A stretch of DNA of 64,000 nt. Origin: CBFIGX01 sp965662265. Lineage in GTDB: Bacteria > Bacteroidota > Bacteroidia > Flavobacteriales > UBA7430. The stretch spans positions 97,554 through 161,553 of the forward strand of contig CBFIGX010000006.1 in NCBI GenBank assembly GCA_965662265.1, given 5' to 3'. This document shows positions 8,813-17,312 of this stretch, piece after piece. A program made the translations under genes and the position numbers. Within the stretch, counting starts at the first letter, position 1. Each line of letters begins with the position of its first letter. The notes beneath the pieces are model-generated. The model was not told the origin of the DNA. It searched no databases and saw nothing but the letters and a program-made list of their open reading frames with translations.

Positions 8813-9721
8813 TTATCTTGGTTTTCTTCCTGATGATGAATTAGATCTGGCAGGTCTGGTGTTTCGAGTATTTGAAAGTTTGTTTGAAGGCCTGGGTGTA
8901 TTGAAGCTGTTTTTTGGTTTGCTTGTATTATAATTTGTTCTAGGTTTACTATTAGGCTGGTAATTGGTCTTTTTTTGTTGCCTCTGGTTAGTAATCTGCT
9001 TGTTAAGCTCTAGCGTATTAGGTTTATTTAACTTCAATCTATTTGACTTTGTAGGTGCAGTCGAGCTTTTCACCTTTGATATTGTGTAGTCAGGTTCGGT
9101 GTTGGCCTTTGAAGAATTTCTTTTGTAAAGATTTGAGTTTTTAGTAGAGCTTGCTATTGGTCTATTTGGTCTCGATAAGTTCCCTGTGCCCATTGTTGTG
9201 TTTAAGCCTTCACGAGGGCCATATGTGATATTGTTAGCTAGACTGTTTAAAGGAGTGTAGTAGGGGTAGCTCCAGTAGTTGTGATAAGAGCTGTAATAAT
9301 GACTATATCCATAATATGGGTAGTGCCAACTGTAAAATGGATCGTAATGCCATCCCCAATGACTATGATAGAATGGGTCGTAATAGTAGGAGCCAAAATG
9401 ACAATGTGCACTTATAAATGGGTCGTGAAAAAATCCATAATGGAAACTTATTGATGAGCCGTAATAATCCCTGTGAAAACGATTAATTCTTGATGAGTAA
9501 CTCATGTCTAGATAAATATTTGTTTCATCTTCGTAGTCGTCTTCCTCATAAACAATTTCTTCCTCAGTGTATTCATTAAAGTCCATTTTAATCACTTTAA
9601 CTTCTTTTTCATCGCTGCTATAGTATAAATCGTCAGCATACCATTTGTTTGTATTTTGGGCAACAGTATATCCGGAAGACATAACATTTAGTAAACACAA
9701 AAAGATCACCAATAGTCTCAT
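8813..9721 (-). CDS. Secreted protein of unknown function, acidic N-terminus, His/Tyr-rich middle, basic low-complexity tail
   Basis: I do not recognise a family for this 302-residue protein. A signal peptide (residues 1-21, ending VAQ) is followed by three compositional zones. An acidic segment (residues 45-70, for example EEEIVYEEDDYEDE) comes first. A segment of about 75 residues dominated by His, Tyr, Trp and Phe follows (residues 83-155, for example FHYGFFHDPF and HYPYYGYSHYY). The tail from residue 170 is rich in Asn, Ser, Pro, Lys and Arg. The His/Tyr zone could bind metal or interact with the outer membrane, but this is a guess. The gene lies 14 bases upstream of the FadL-like gene on the same strand, suggesting an envelope role. 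Confidence 0.85.
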   Translation of the reverse strand: MRLLVIFLCLLNVMSSGYTVAQNTNKWYADDLYYSSDEKEVKVIKMDFNEYTEEEIVYEEDDYEDETNIYLDMSYSSRINRFHRDYYGSSISFHYGFFHDPFISAHCHFGSYYYDPFYHSHWGWHYDPFYSWHYPYYGYSHYYSSYHNYWSYPYYTPLNSLANNITYGPREGLNTTMGTGNLSRPNRPIASSTKNSNLYKRNSSKANTEPDYTISKVKSSTAPTKSNRLKLNKPNTLELNKQITNQRQQKKTNYQPNSKPRTNYNTSKPKNSFNTPRPSNKLSNTRNTRPARSNSSSGRKPR

Positions 9722-9779
9722 AATTTAGTCTTTGTTTTAGAGTTACACATTTATGGTTCGATTTCTTTCTTTAGAAGAA

Positions 9780-9808
9780 TTGAGATAAACCTTATTTTAT
9801 TAGTTTTG
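9780..9808 (+). promoter_or_regulatory. Bacteroidota-type promoter for proS
   Basis: TTG at 9780-9782, 18 bases, then TAGTTTTG at 9801-9808 matches the TTTG-N19-TAnnTTTG consensus of Bacteroidota sigma-ABfr promoters. The start codon of proS is 55 bases downstream. No other function is implied. Confidence 0.6.
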
Positions 9809-9862
9809 TAAAGGCTTACACTTAACAAATTTAGCAAATATTATTCCAATTTTTTTAGGAGA

Positions 9863-11338
9863 ATGGCAAAGAAACTTACAAGTAGAACGGAAGATTACTC
9901 TAAATGGTACAATGAGTTAGTTGTTAGCGCTGACTTAGCAGAAAACTCGGGTGTTAGAGGGTGTATGGTTATTAAACCATATGGTTATGCCATTTGGGAA
10001 AAAATGCAAGCTGAGCTGGACAAAAAGTTTAAAGAGACTGGTCATGTCAACGCTTACTTTCCTTTGTTTATACCTAAGTCGTATTTTAGTAAAGAGGCAT
10101 CACATGTAGATGGATTTGCAAAAGAATGTGCTGTGGTAACGCATTACAGATTGAAGAATGATCCTAATGGCAATGGAATTGTTGTAGATGAAGATGCAAA
10201 GCTAGAAGAGGAATTGATTGTGAGACCTACCTCAGAAACAATTATATGGGATACCTATAAAAAATGGATCCAATCTTATAGAGATTTACCTGTATTAGTC
10301 AATCAATGGGCAAATGTAGTAAGGTGGGAAATGAGAACTCGCTTGTTTTTGCGTACTGCAGAGTTCCTGTGGCAAGAAGGGCATACAGCTCATGCAACTG
10401 AATCGGAAGCTGTGCTTGAGGCCGAGCAAATGTGTAATGTATATGCAGATTTTGTCCAAGATTTTATGGCTATACCAGTGATTAAAGGTGTTAAGTCTGA
10501 GTCTGAAAGGTTTGCAGGTGCGTTGGAAACTTATTGTATAGAAGCACTAATGCAAGACGGTAAAGCTTTGCAAGCTGGGACATCTCATTTTTTAGGCCAA
10601 AATTTCGCAAAAGCTTTTGATGTAAAATTTCAGTCTAAAGAAGGCAAGTTAGAGCACGTTTGGGCAACTTCATGGGGTGTGTCTACCAGATTAATGGGAG
10701 CTCTGGTAATGACTCACTCTGATGATCACGGGTTGGTTCTTCCTCCAAATTTGGCTCCTTGGCAAGTCGTTATAGTTCCTATCCATCGCAATGACGAACA
10801 ATTAGCTCAAATCAATGATAAAGCAAACGAAATTATTAATTCACTTCGTGCCAAAGGTGTGACAGTAAAATATGATAATAGAACGACTCATAAGCCTGGA
10901 TGGAAATTTAATGAGTATGAGCTTAAAGGCGTACCTCTGCGAATAGCTATTGGTCCAAAAGATCTGGATAAAGGCACCGTAGAGGTTGCTCGAAGAGATA
11001 CACTTGAAAAGCAATATATGTCCATGAGTGATGTAGAAAACCAGGTGCCTATACTTCTCAATCAAATACAAGAACAATTGTACGAAAAAGCGTTAAAGTA
11101 TAGACAAGACCATATTACTGAAGTTGATGATTTCGATACTTTTAAGGAATTATTAGAGACCAAGGGTGGCTTTCTTTCCTGCCACTGGGATGGAACCTCA
11201 GAAACCGAAGATAAGATTAAACAGCTGACCAAAGCAACGATTAGATGTATTCCTTTGAATGCTAAGGTAGAGGAAGGGTGTTGTATATTTACAGGCAAGC
11301 CTTCCAGCAAGAGAGTCTTATTTGCTAAAGCGTATTAA
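9863..11338 (+). CDS. proS: Prolyl-tRNA synthetase (archaeal/eukaryotic-like type)
   Basis: At 491 residues and without the editing insertion of the long bacterial type, this is the short ProS form common in Bacteroidota. Class II motifs are visible: motif 2 in RWEMRTRLFLRTAEFLWQEG near residue 155, the proline-pocket TSHFLGQNF near residue 240, and motif 3 in GLVLPPNLAPW near residue 290. The anticodon-binding domain follows, then a zinc-binding-like C-terminal domain containing CHWDG and EGCCIFTGKPS. The enzyme charges tRNA(Pro) in the cytoplasm. It has an AGGAG sequence just before ATG 9863, an unusually good Shine-Dalgarno for this genome, and its own promoter at 9780-9808. Confidence 0.97.
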   Translation: MAKKLTSRTEDYSKWYNELVVSADLAENSGVRGCMVIKPYGYAIWEKMQAELDKKFKETGHVNAYFPLFIPKSYFSKEASHVDGFAKECAVVTHYRLKNDPNGNGIVVDEDAKLEEELIVRPTSETIIWDTYKKWIQSYRDLPVLVNQWANVVRWEMRTRLFLRTAEFLWQEGHTAHATESEAVLEAEQMCNVYADFVQDFMAIPVIKGVKSESERFAGALETYCIEALMQDGKALQAGTSHFLGQNFAKAFDVKFQSKEGKLEHVWATSWGVSTRLMGALVMTHSDDHGLVLPPNLAPWQVVIVPIHRNDEQLAQINDKANEIINSLRAKGVTVKYDNRTTHKPGWKFNEYELKGVPLRIAIGPKDLDKGTVEVARRDTLEKQYMSMSDVENQVPILLNQIQEQLYEKALKYRQDHITEVDDFDTFKELLETKGGFLSCHWDGTSETEDKIKQLTKATIRCIPLNAKVEEGCCIFTGKPSSKRVLFAKAY

Positions 11339-11399
11339 TTGATATTTTACACTCAAGGATAATTGCCTTTAATTAAGTCACTTTTCCAATGATGCATTG

Positions 11400-11428
11400 T
11401 TGCAGCATTTATAATTTTATTACATTTG
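11400..11428 (+). promoter_or_regulatory. Promoter for the first tRNA-Glu
   Basis: TTG at 11400-11402, 18 bases, then TACATTTG at 11421-11428 fits the Bacteroidota consensus. The tRNA begins 30 bases after the -7 element. Confidence 0.6.
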
Positions 11429-11457
11429 CATTCTCAAAAGCAAAAAATGCTTTTAAT

Positions 11458-11529
11458 GGTCCGTTCGTCTAGGGGTTAGGACTCATGGTTTTCATCCATG
11501 CAACAGGGGTTCGAATCCCCTACGGACTG
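11458..11529 (+). tRNA. tRNA-Glu (anticodon TTC), copy 1
   Basis: The 72-base cloverleaf has a seven-pair acceptor stem (GGTCCGT with ACGGACT, first pair G-T) and the D arm TCTAGGGGTTAGGA. The anticodon stem CATGG/CCATG encloses loop TTTTCAT with anticodon TTC. The T arm is CAGGGGTTCGAATCCCCT. The discriminator is G and CCA is not encoded. An identical copy follows at 11610. Confidence 0.97.
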
Positions 11530-11559
11530 CTATAAGAACCGTTCTTTTAATCAAAATTC

Positions 11560-11590
11560 TTTGTAGGGTGAAAAAATCTACTTAAGTTTG
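11560..11590 (+). promoter_or_regulatory. Promoter for the second tRNA-Glu and probably rpsT
   Basis: TTTG at 11560-11563, exactly 19 bases, then TAAGTTTG at 11583-11590 is a perfect fit to the Bacteroidota consensus. Because rpsT starts only 28 bases after the second tRNA, this promoter probably also drives rpsT. Confidence 0.7.
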
Positions 11591-11609
11591 CACCCCATTT
11601 AAGGGATAT

Positions 11610-11681
11610 GGTCCGTTCGTCTAGGGGTTAGGACTCATGGTTTTCATCCATGCAACAGGGGTTCGAATCCCCTACGGACTG
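11610..11681 (+). tRNA. tRNA-Glu (anticodon TTC), copy 2
   Basis: This is identical over all 72 bases to copy 1 at 11458-11529, with the same TTC anticodon, G discriminator and no encoded CCA. The spacer between the copies (80 bases) is not duplicated and carries its own promoter. Confidence 0.97.
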
Positions 11682-11708
11682 CTAAAAAAAATTAAAGCGA
11701 AAAAAGCT

Positions 11709-11960
11709 ATGGCAAATCACAAATCAACACTAAGAAGAATTCGTTCCGACAAGTCGAAAACTCTTAACAATAAATATTACCACAAAACAATGCGTAATTC
11801 TCTCAGAGATCTACGTGCTGAAGAAGATAAGTCTGCTGCACAAAAGGAGATGTCATCTTTAGTTTCTAAAATTGATAAGTTAGCTAAGCGCGGAGTTATT
11901 CATAAGAATAAGGCAGCCAACATAAAATCTAAGCTTTCTAAAAAAATAGCGGCACTTTAA
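11709..11960 (+). CDS. rpsT: 30S ribosomal protein S20
   Basis: The 83-residue basic protein beginning MANHKSTLRRIRSDKSK is a clear S20, which binds the 5' domain of 16S rRNA and helps early 30S assembly. The typical sequence KAANIKSKLSKKIAAL ends it. The open frame extends upstream into the tRNA, but the family start is ATG 11709, which lies 28 bases after the tRNA-Glu. It is followed by a strong terminator. Confidence 0.97.
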   Translation: MANHKSTLRRIRSDKSKTLNNKYYHKTMRNSLRDLRAEEDKSAAQKEMSSLVSKIDKLAKRGVIHKNKAANIKSKLSKKIAAL

Positions 11961-11980
11961 ACTATTTCTAGTTAAAATCT

Positions 11981-12010
11981 AACCCTGACATACAAGTCAG
12001 GGTTTTTTTT
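11981..12010 (+). terminator. Intrinsic terminator after rpsT
   Basis: Stem AACCCTGAC with GTCAGGGTT, a six-base loop, and a run of T to 12010. It lies 21 bases after the rpsT stop. Confidence 0.9.
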
Positions 12011-12099
12011 GTCCTATGCTTTTATCAACATATTTAATCAAACCAAGTGTTTATACCTAGTTTATACTATTATCTATATTTAGTCAAAATAATATAATA

Positions 12100-12786
12100 A
12101 TGTATAAAAGCACAATCAAAAGTTGGTCTGCAACAGAGCAGCCCAGAGAAAAATTCATTCAAAATGGTGCAAGCGCATTGTCTACAACAGAGTTGATTGC
12201 TATATTAATTAGGTCTGGAACCGTACATCGTTCAGCCATTTCATTAGCTAGAGAATTGTTAGACAAGGCAAATAACAACTTGTCTACTATGGCAAAAATG
12301 GAAGTTGATGATTTGGTAAACATCAAAGGAATAGGCAAAACAAAGGCGATTACCTTACTAGCTTCAATAGAATTAGGTAAAAGAAGATATATGGAACAAG
12401 CGCAAGTAAGAATTAAGCTTTCAAGTAGTCATGAGGTTTTTCATTTGATGAAACCAATAATGGAGGACTTGAAGATAGAGCAGTTTTGGGTACTGTATTT
12501 AAATAATGCAAATTCTATAATTGATAAGCAACGAATTAGTGAAGGTGGTATGACTGCAACTGTTGTTGATGTAAGATTGATTTTTAAGTACGCTTTAAGA
12601 GCAAATGCAACAGCAATAATTTTATGTCATAACCACCCGTCAGGGTCACTGATTCCCAGTAAAGCTGATCAAAATATTACAGATAAAATAGTTAAAGCTG
12701 CCAAATATATGGATGTTCAAGTTTTAGATCATTTGATCATTACAGAAGAATCTTATTTTAGTTTTGCTGATGAAGCGAGAATCTGA
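12100..12786 (+). CDS. radC: RadC family JAMM/MPN-domain protein
   Basis: The 228-residue protein has a helix-hairpin-helix stretch (VNIKGIGKTKAITLLASIEL, around residues 70-90). A C-terminal JAMM/MPN+ domain follows with the metal motif CHNHPSGSLIPSKAD near residues 172-186. The family was named for a DNA-repair phenotype that later proved wrong in E. coli; a metal-dependent hydrolase role is likely but the substrate is unknown. It is cytoplasmic. Length and motif order are normal. It is followed by the wecB-like gene 32 bases downstream on the same strand, with no obvious functional link. Confidence 0.94.
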   Translation: MYKSTIKSWSATEQPREKFIQNGASALSTTELIAILIRSGTVHRSAISLARELLDKANNNLSTMAKMEVDDLVNIKGIGKTKAITLLASIELGKRRYMEQAQVRIKLSSSHEVFHLMKPIMEDLKIEQFWVLYLNNANSIIDKQRISEGGMTATVVDVRLIFKYALRANATAIILCHNHPSGSLIPSKADQNITDKIVKAAKYMDVQVLDHLIITEESYFSFADEARI

Positions 12787-12818
12787 ACCTTTTCGTTACA
12801 TTTGTGAAAACCGCTGGA

Positions 12819-13958
12819 ATGTTGAAAATATTGACTCTAATAGGAGCACGACCTCAGTTTATTAAAGCTGCTGCATTAAGCCGCTCAATAGAAACACATT
12901 TCTCAAAACAAATACAAGAAGTAATCGTTCATAGTGGGCAGCATTATGACGTTAATATGTCACAAATTTTTTTTGAAGAATTAAACATTCCTGAACCAGC
13001 TTATATTTTTGATTTAGCAAAAAAAAGTAATGCAGCTCAAACTTCTGAAATATTAATAAAACTAGAGGGTATAGTTAATAAAGAAATGCCCAAAGCTATA
13101 CTTGTTTACGGAGATACTAATACTACATTAGCAGGTGCCTTATTAGCTTCTAAACTCAATATACATTTGATCCATATTGAGGCTGGCTTGAGATCTTTCA
13201 ATAAATCAATGCCTGAGGAAATAAATAGAATCCTTACAGATCATTGTTCTAGCATATTGTTCTGCCCTACAGACTCAGCAATTAACAACTTGAGAAAAGA
13301 GTCTATAACTCATCATGAATCATTTTGCAGTCCAGACAAGCCCAAAGTATACAAGTGTGGAGATATCATGTATGATAATACTCTTAATTTCTCTGATAAT
13401 GCTGATGCGTCTTTTCTTGAGAAACATCAACTAAATCAAAATAACTTCCTTTTATGTACTGTTCACAGAGCTATCAACACAGATGTTGTTAGCAATCTAA
13501 AATCAATTTGTTCCACTCTATTAGAAATTGCAGATACCTACAATGAAATTATTGTTTTCCCAATTCATCCCAGAACTAAAAGAGCTATTGAAAAAATAAT
13601 TGGCATCGAAATACCTAAACGTTTTCTTCATCATCCTAGGATTAAGCTTATACCACCTGTTTCTTATATAGAGATGCTTAGCTTAGAGAAATTTAGTTCA
13701 ATGGTATTAACAGATTCTGGAGGTGTGCAAAAAGAAGCTTATTTTTTAAATAAACCCTGTCTGGTACTTCGAGAGGAAACCGAATGGGTTGAAATAATTA
13801 ATTCAGGTGCCGCAAGATTAGTAGGTGTGGATTCAGAAAAAATTATTCAAGCATACCTTCATTATAACTCTATTCAGCAACTTCGGTTTCCATCATTGTT
13901 TGGTGATGGTGACAGTGCAAAATACATCTGTGAAAAATTGATAAGAGATTTAATATGA
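12819..13958 (+). CDS. wecB: UDP-N-acetylglucosamine 2-epimerase (non-hydrolysing)
   Basis: This 379-residue GT-B-fold enzyme converts UDP-GlcNAc to UDP-ManNAc for cell-surface polysaccharides. Motifs in order: LTLIGARPQFIKAA at the N-terminus, VIVHSGQHYD, YGDTNTTLAGALLAS, HIEAGLRSF, MPEEINRILTDH, then TVHRAINTD and TDSGGVQKEAYFLNKPCLVLR in the C-terminal lobe. I chose ATG 12819 rather than the in-frame GTG at 12804 because family members begin close to the first beta strand (MLKILTLIGARPQ). The stop overlaps the start of the deacetylase-like gene by 4 bases, so this gene heads a translationally coupled group with the next two genes. Confidence 0.93.
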   Translation: MLKILTLIGARPQFIKAAALSRSIETHFSKQIQEVIVHSGQHYDVNMSQIFFEELNIPEPAYIFDLAKKSNAAQTSEILIKLEGIVNKEMPKAILVYGDTNTTLAGALLASKLNIHLIHIEAGLRSFNKSMPEEINRILTDHCSSILFCPTDSAINNLRKESITHHESFCSPDKPKVYKCGDIMYDNTLNFSDNADASFLEKHQLNQNNFLLCTVHRAINTDVVSNLKSICSTLLEIADTYNEIIVFPIHPRTKRAIEKIIGIEIPKRFLHHPRIKLIPPVSYIEMLSLEKFSSMVLTDSGGVQKEAYFLNKPCLVLREETEWVEIINSGAARLVGVDSEKIIQAYLHYNSIQQLRFPSLFGDGDSAKYICEKLIRDLI

Positions 13959-15259
13959 TTTTAGTATATACGCATTTAGTTACACCAAGACTGAGATATA
14001 CATTTGAAACTCTTTTTAAACAATTTCTGGGTGTAGAGGTGTTTTTCACACAACATGTAGAGGAGTTTATTGCTCATGATGGGCCTAAGCTATCCTATAC
14101 TAAAAATCCTCTTGGATCTGAATTATTTTTCAAATCTCATAGTTTGCTTTTTGAAAAGGGTATTATAGATCAAGAAATTAATGTTACTTCTTTAAACGGA
14201 AAAAAGATTTTTTTTGAGCAGAGTGAACCATCAGGTTTAGCATTTGATATTTTTGCGGCAAGCTTCTATATGTTGAGTAGATATGAAGAGTATCTTCCTC
14301 ATTTTAAAGATCGGTTTCAACGCTTTTCAGCAAAAGAAAGTCTAGCATATCAGCATGGCTTTTTAAAATGGCCAATTATTGAATATTGGATTGTAGATTT
14401 AGAGCGTGTAATAAAACAAAAATTTCCTAATTTTAAGGCACTAAAACGCGAGTTTACATTTGTAAACACTATAGATGTTGATAATGCATTCAGTTACTTA
14501 GAAAAAGGGTTTATTAGAAGTTTTGGCGCAAGTGTACGCTCCTTATTAAATTTTGATTTAGAAGATTTTACCAAAAGGTTTAGAGTTTTGTTAGGAAAAG
14601 AAAACGATCCTTATGATACCTTCCAATATATGCTAGATCTCCAGTCAAAGTATAAGTTTAAATCGATTTATTTTTTCTTGCTAGCCGATTACGGTCATAA
14701 TGATAAAAACATAAAACATACGAGTAGAAAGTTTCGATCATTAATAAAATTTATGTCAGACTATGTTTATGTTGGCATCCATCCTTCATGGTCATCAAAT
14801 AAAAGCCCAAAATTATTGAAAAAAGAGATGTTGCGATTAGAAGATATCGTCAAAAGGGATATTATTCGTTCGCGACAACACTTTTTGAAGTTAGACTTGC
14901 CGTCAACATACAGAACGTTAATAGATCATGGTATACAAGAAGACTATACTATGGGTTATGCCTCTGAAGTAGGTTTTAGAGCAGGTACTTCTTTGCCTTT
15001 TTATTTCTATGATCTGGATAGAGAGCAAAAAACATCTTTGCTTGTTCATCCATTTACAGTTATGGATGGTACGCTAAACGAATATATGGATCTGACAGTT
15101 GATGATGCTCAGTATTTGTTAAAAGAGATGATTGATAGATTGAGAGATGTTAATGGTTGTTTTGTTAGTTTATGGCATAACGAAACACTTAGTGATAATA
15201 GACACTGGAAGGGTTGGAAAGATGTGTATGAATATATGTTAATAGAAGCTTGCAAATGA
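13955..15259 (+). CDS. Polysaccharide deacetylase-like protein (DUF7033-type N-terminus)
   Basis: The 434-residue protein lacks a signal peptide. The N-terminal 130 or so residues resemble the DUF7033 region found in Bacteroidota deacetylase-like proteins (ASFYMLSRYEEYLP near residue 108). From about residue 165 a divergent NodB-type fold is visible: TIDVDNAF (first Asp motif), GIHPSW (the usual His motif is only partly kept) and SRQHFLKLD, ending with VSLWHNETLSD. It may act on an N-acetylated surface sugar, which fits the upstream UDP-GlcNAc epimerase. Whether all metal ligands are present is not certain. The start overlaps wecB by 4 bases and the stop overlaps the GNAT gene by 4 bases, suggesting tight co-expression. 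Confidence 0.8.
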   Translation: MILVYTHLVTPRLRYTFETLFKQFLGVEVFFTQHVEEFIAHDGPKLSYTKNPLGSELFFKSHSLLFEKGIIDQEINVTSLNGKKIFFEQSEPSGLAFDIFAASFYMLSRYEEYLPHFKDRFQRFSAKESLAYQHGFLKWPIIEYWIVDLERVIKQKFPNFKALKREFTFVNTIDVDNAFSYLEKGFIRSFGASVRSLLNFDLEDFTKRFRVLLGKENDPYDTFQYMLDLQSKYKFKSIYFFLLADYGHNDKNIKHTSRKFRSLIKFMSDYVYVGIHPSWSSNKSPKLLKKEMLRLEDIVKRDIIRSRQHFLKLDLPSTYRTLIDHGIQEDYTMGYASEVGFRAGTSLPFYFYDLDREQKTSLLVHPFTVMDGTLNEYMDLTVDDAQYLLKEMIDRLRDVNGCFVSLWHNETLSDNRHWKGWKDVYEYMLIEACK

Positions 15260-16173
15260 TAAAATTTATAAAAGGTAAAGATGTTGATATAGATAAATGG
15301 GATCGTTGTATAAGGCGCTCGGTTAATTCTATGACCTATGCTTATTCGTGGTATTTAGATGTTGCTGTTCAAGATTGGGATGCTTTAGTGCTTGAAGATT
15401 ATGAAGCAGTATTTCCGTTGCCAAGACGTAAAAAATTTAATATTCAATACTGTTATACTCCTTTTTGGATTCAACAACTTGGACTGTTCTCTCAAACTTC
15501 TCAAGGTCTTGAGAAAATTGAAAACTTTATTGAATCTATTCCTATAGATTATAGCTACCTTCAACTTAACCTCAATAGCGCTAATATTATTAAGCAAACT
15601 TCAAATGATACAGTAACTTCTAATAATAACTATGTTCTTTCATTAGATAGACCTTATGAAGATATTTTATCTGCATATTCAAAAAACCTTAAAAGAAATC
15701 TAATAAAAGCTCAAAAAGAAGCATTGTATGTTTTTAAAAATGACTCTCCAAAGACAGTTATTTCAATGTTTAGAGCCGATAAGGGTAGCCAATTTAAGCA
15801 CATTAAAGATGCAGATTATAAGCGCTTAGAAGAGTTAATGCATGCCGCAATTTATCGTCATTGCGGGCAACTTATTATGACCTATGATTCCGGAAATAGA
15901 CCTGTTGCAGGTATATTTGTTTTATTTAATCATAATAGAGTGACTTTGTTGTTTACAGCCAACAGTACTGAAGGAAGATCTTGTGGTGCCATGGCCTTTT
16001 TGATTGATTCCTTAATTGCTGAAACAGCAAATTCTGGTATGAGTTTTGATTTTGAAGGTTCAAATAATCTGAATTTGGCGAGGTTTTACAAAAGCTTTGG
16101 GGCTGTAAATGAGTCATACTCAACTCTTAAAATTAATAGGTTACCAGCGCCTCTTCGTTGGTTTAAATCATAA
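15256..16173 (+). CDS. GNAT/FemAB-like acyltransferase family protein
   Basis: This 305-residue cytoplasmic protein starts at ATG 15256, which overlaps the stop of the previous gene in an ATGA arrangement. An in-frame TTG at 15250 is less likely. The region around residues 130-280 looks like an acetyltransferase fold of the FemAB/GNAT type: SKNLKRNLIKAQKE, RPVAGIFVLFNHNRVTLLF, then FDFEGSNNLNLARFYKSFGA near the end. FemAB-like members transfer amino acids or acyl groups to cell-wall or polysaccharide precursors. With the epimerase and deacetylase-like genes it probably forms a small surface-glycan modification cluster. The substrate cannot be assigned from sequence. Confidence 0.75.
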   Translation: MIKFIKGKDVDIDKWDRCIRRSVNSMTYAYSWYLDVAVQDWDALVLEDYEAVFPLPRRKKFNIQYCYTPFWIQQLGLFSQTSQGLEKIENFIESIPIDYSYLQLNLNSANIIKQTSNDTVTSNNNYVLSLDRPYEDILSAYSKNLKRNLIKAQKEALYVFKNDSPKTVISMFRADKGSQFKHIKDADYKRLEELMHAAIYRHCGQLIMTYDSGNRPVAGIFVLFNHNRVTLLFTANSTEGRSCGAMAFLIDSLIAETANSGMSFDFEGSNNLNLARFYKSFGAVNESYSTLKINRLPAPLRWFKS

Positions 16174-16182
16174 CAATGAACT

Positions 16183-16620
16183 ATGGAACAGTGGTACGAA
16201 TTTTTATCTGTTTTTTTGTTGAGCACAGTTAAGTTTTTAGGTGCTCCTTTTTTAGCAAAGGCTATTGGGTTTAGTTATTTGCAATCTATTTTAGTTTGTT
16301 CTTTTGGAGGAATATTTGGTGTTTTGATTTTTTTAAATCTTGGAGCTAGAATTGTGAAATTTTTCCCAAATTTTTTTAAATCCGTCAAGAAAGAACCAAA
16401 AAAAATATTTACCAAAAAAAATAAAATGTACGTTAACCTAATTCGTAAATACGGCATTTTTGGTTTAGCAGTTATAACACCTGTTTTTATTTCGATTCCA
16501 ATCGGATCTTTCCTAGCTGCACGCTTTTTTTCAAAACAAAAATTCACCATTACCTTACTTTTGGCTGTGTCAGTGGTATTGTGGGCATTTAGTATTTCAA
16601 CTTTTTTATATTTGATATAA
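16183..16620 (+). CDS. Small membrane protein of unknown function
   Basis: The 145-residue protein has about four hydrophobic segments (residues 5-25, 30-55, 90-110 and 120-143). A very basic, Lys/Phe-rich loop in the middle (residues 60-85) probably lies on the cytoplasmic side. The pattern SVFLLSTVKFLGAPFLAK and ITPVFISIPIGSFLAARF recalls the small multidrug-export/COG2426 or DedA-like proteins, but I cannot assign it. It lies between the GNAT-like gene (9 bases) and the HAD hydrolase, with which it overlaps by one base (TAATG), so it belongs to the same transcription unit. Confidence 0.85.
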   Translation: MEQWYEFLSVFLLSTVKFLGAPFLAKAIGFSYLQSILVCSFGGIFGVLIFLNLGARIVKFFPNFFKSVKKEPKKIFTKKNKMYVNLIRKYGIFGLAVITPVFISIPIGSFLAARFFSKQKFTITLLLAVSVVLWAFSISTFLYLI

Positions 16621-17312
16621 TGCCTGTAAAGCATTTATTTTTTGATTTAGACCACACTCTTTGGGATTTCGATAAAAATTCACGAGAGACATTATTTCAC
16701 ATATTTAACGAATTAAATTTAGATGCATTTGCTTCGATATGTTTTAAAGATTTTTATGCTACTTACATTAGAATCAATGATTCTTTATGGGAGAAATATC
16801 GAAACAATGAAGTGACAAAAGCGCAACTGAGGACCAAGCGCTTTTATGAGACCATGCTTTTTTTTGGTGTTGATAATTTAGTTTTAACAAATCGAATAAA
16901 TACACTTTACGTTGATCGATGTCCTCTTATGGGCTATTTGTTTGATTCGTGTCATTATGTTTTAGAACGATTATCTAAACAATACACTTTACATATCATC
17001 AGTAATGGCTTTTATGAAACACAAAAACGTAAAATTCAGTCTTGTAAGTTAGGAATGTATTTTGATGTAATTATCACTTCAGACAAAGCAGGTGTTCACA
17101 AACCAAATTCTAAAATATTTAGTCTCGCTTTATCTCAAGCTAATGCAAAGGCTAAAGAAAGCGTAATGATTGGCGATAACTATGAATTGGACTGTCTAGG
17201 CGCTGAATCTGTTGGATTATCATCTGTTTGGTTTAACCCAAACAAAAAGTCTTTAAACAAAGAGATCGAAAAAGAGATATCAGACTTGAAAGATTTATTA
17301 AAGCTCTTTTAG
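16620..17312 (+). CDS. HAD-superfamily hydrolase, YjjG-like pyrimidine nucleotidase
   Basis: The 230-residue protein has the HAD motif I FFDLDHTLWDF (residues 7-17), motif II ISNGF near residue 120, the Lys of motif III in DKAGVHKPNSKIF near residue 155, and motif IV GDNYELD near residue 182. The alpha-helical cap between motifs I and II and the Asp-His-Thr-Leu-Trp form of motif I are typical of YjjG-type nucleotidases, which remove phosphate from non-canonical pyrimidine nucleotides. Its stop overlaps that of the convergent psd gene by 4 bases, so no intergenic terminator can exist here. Confidence 0.88.
   Translation: MPVKHLFFDLDHTLWDFDKNSRETLFHIFNELNLDAFASICFKDFYATYIRINDSLWEKYRNNEVTKAQLRTKRFYETMLFFGVDNLVLTNRINTLYVDRCPLMGYLFDSCHYVLERLSKQYTLHIISNGFYETQKRKIQSCKLGMYFDVIITSDKAGVHKPNSKIFSLALSQANAKAKESVMIGDNYELDCLGAESVGLSSVWFNPNKKSLNKEIEKEISDLKDLLKLF

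Noticed and set aside
11637..11709. An N-terminal extension of rpsT starting inside the tRNA
   Set aside because: S20 proteins begin MANHKS-like; the extension would translate tRNA sequence.
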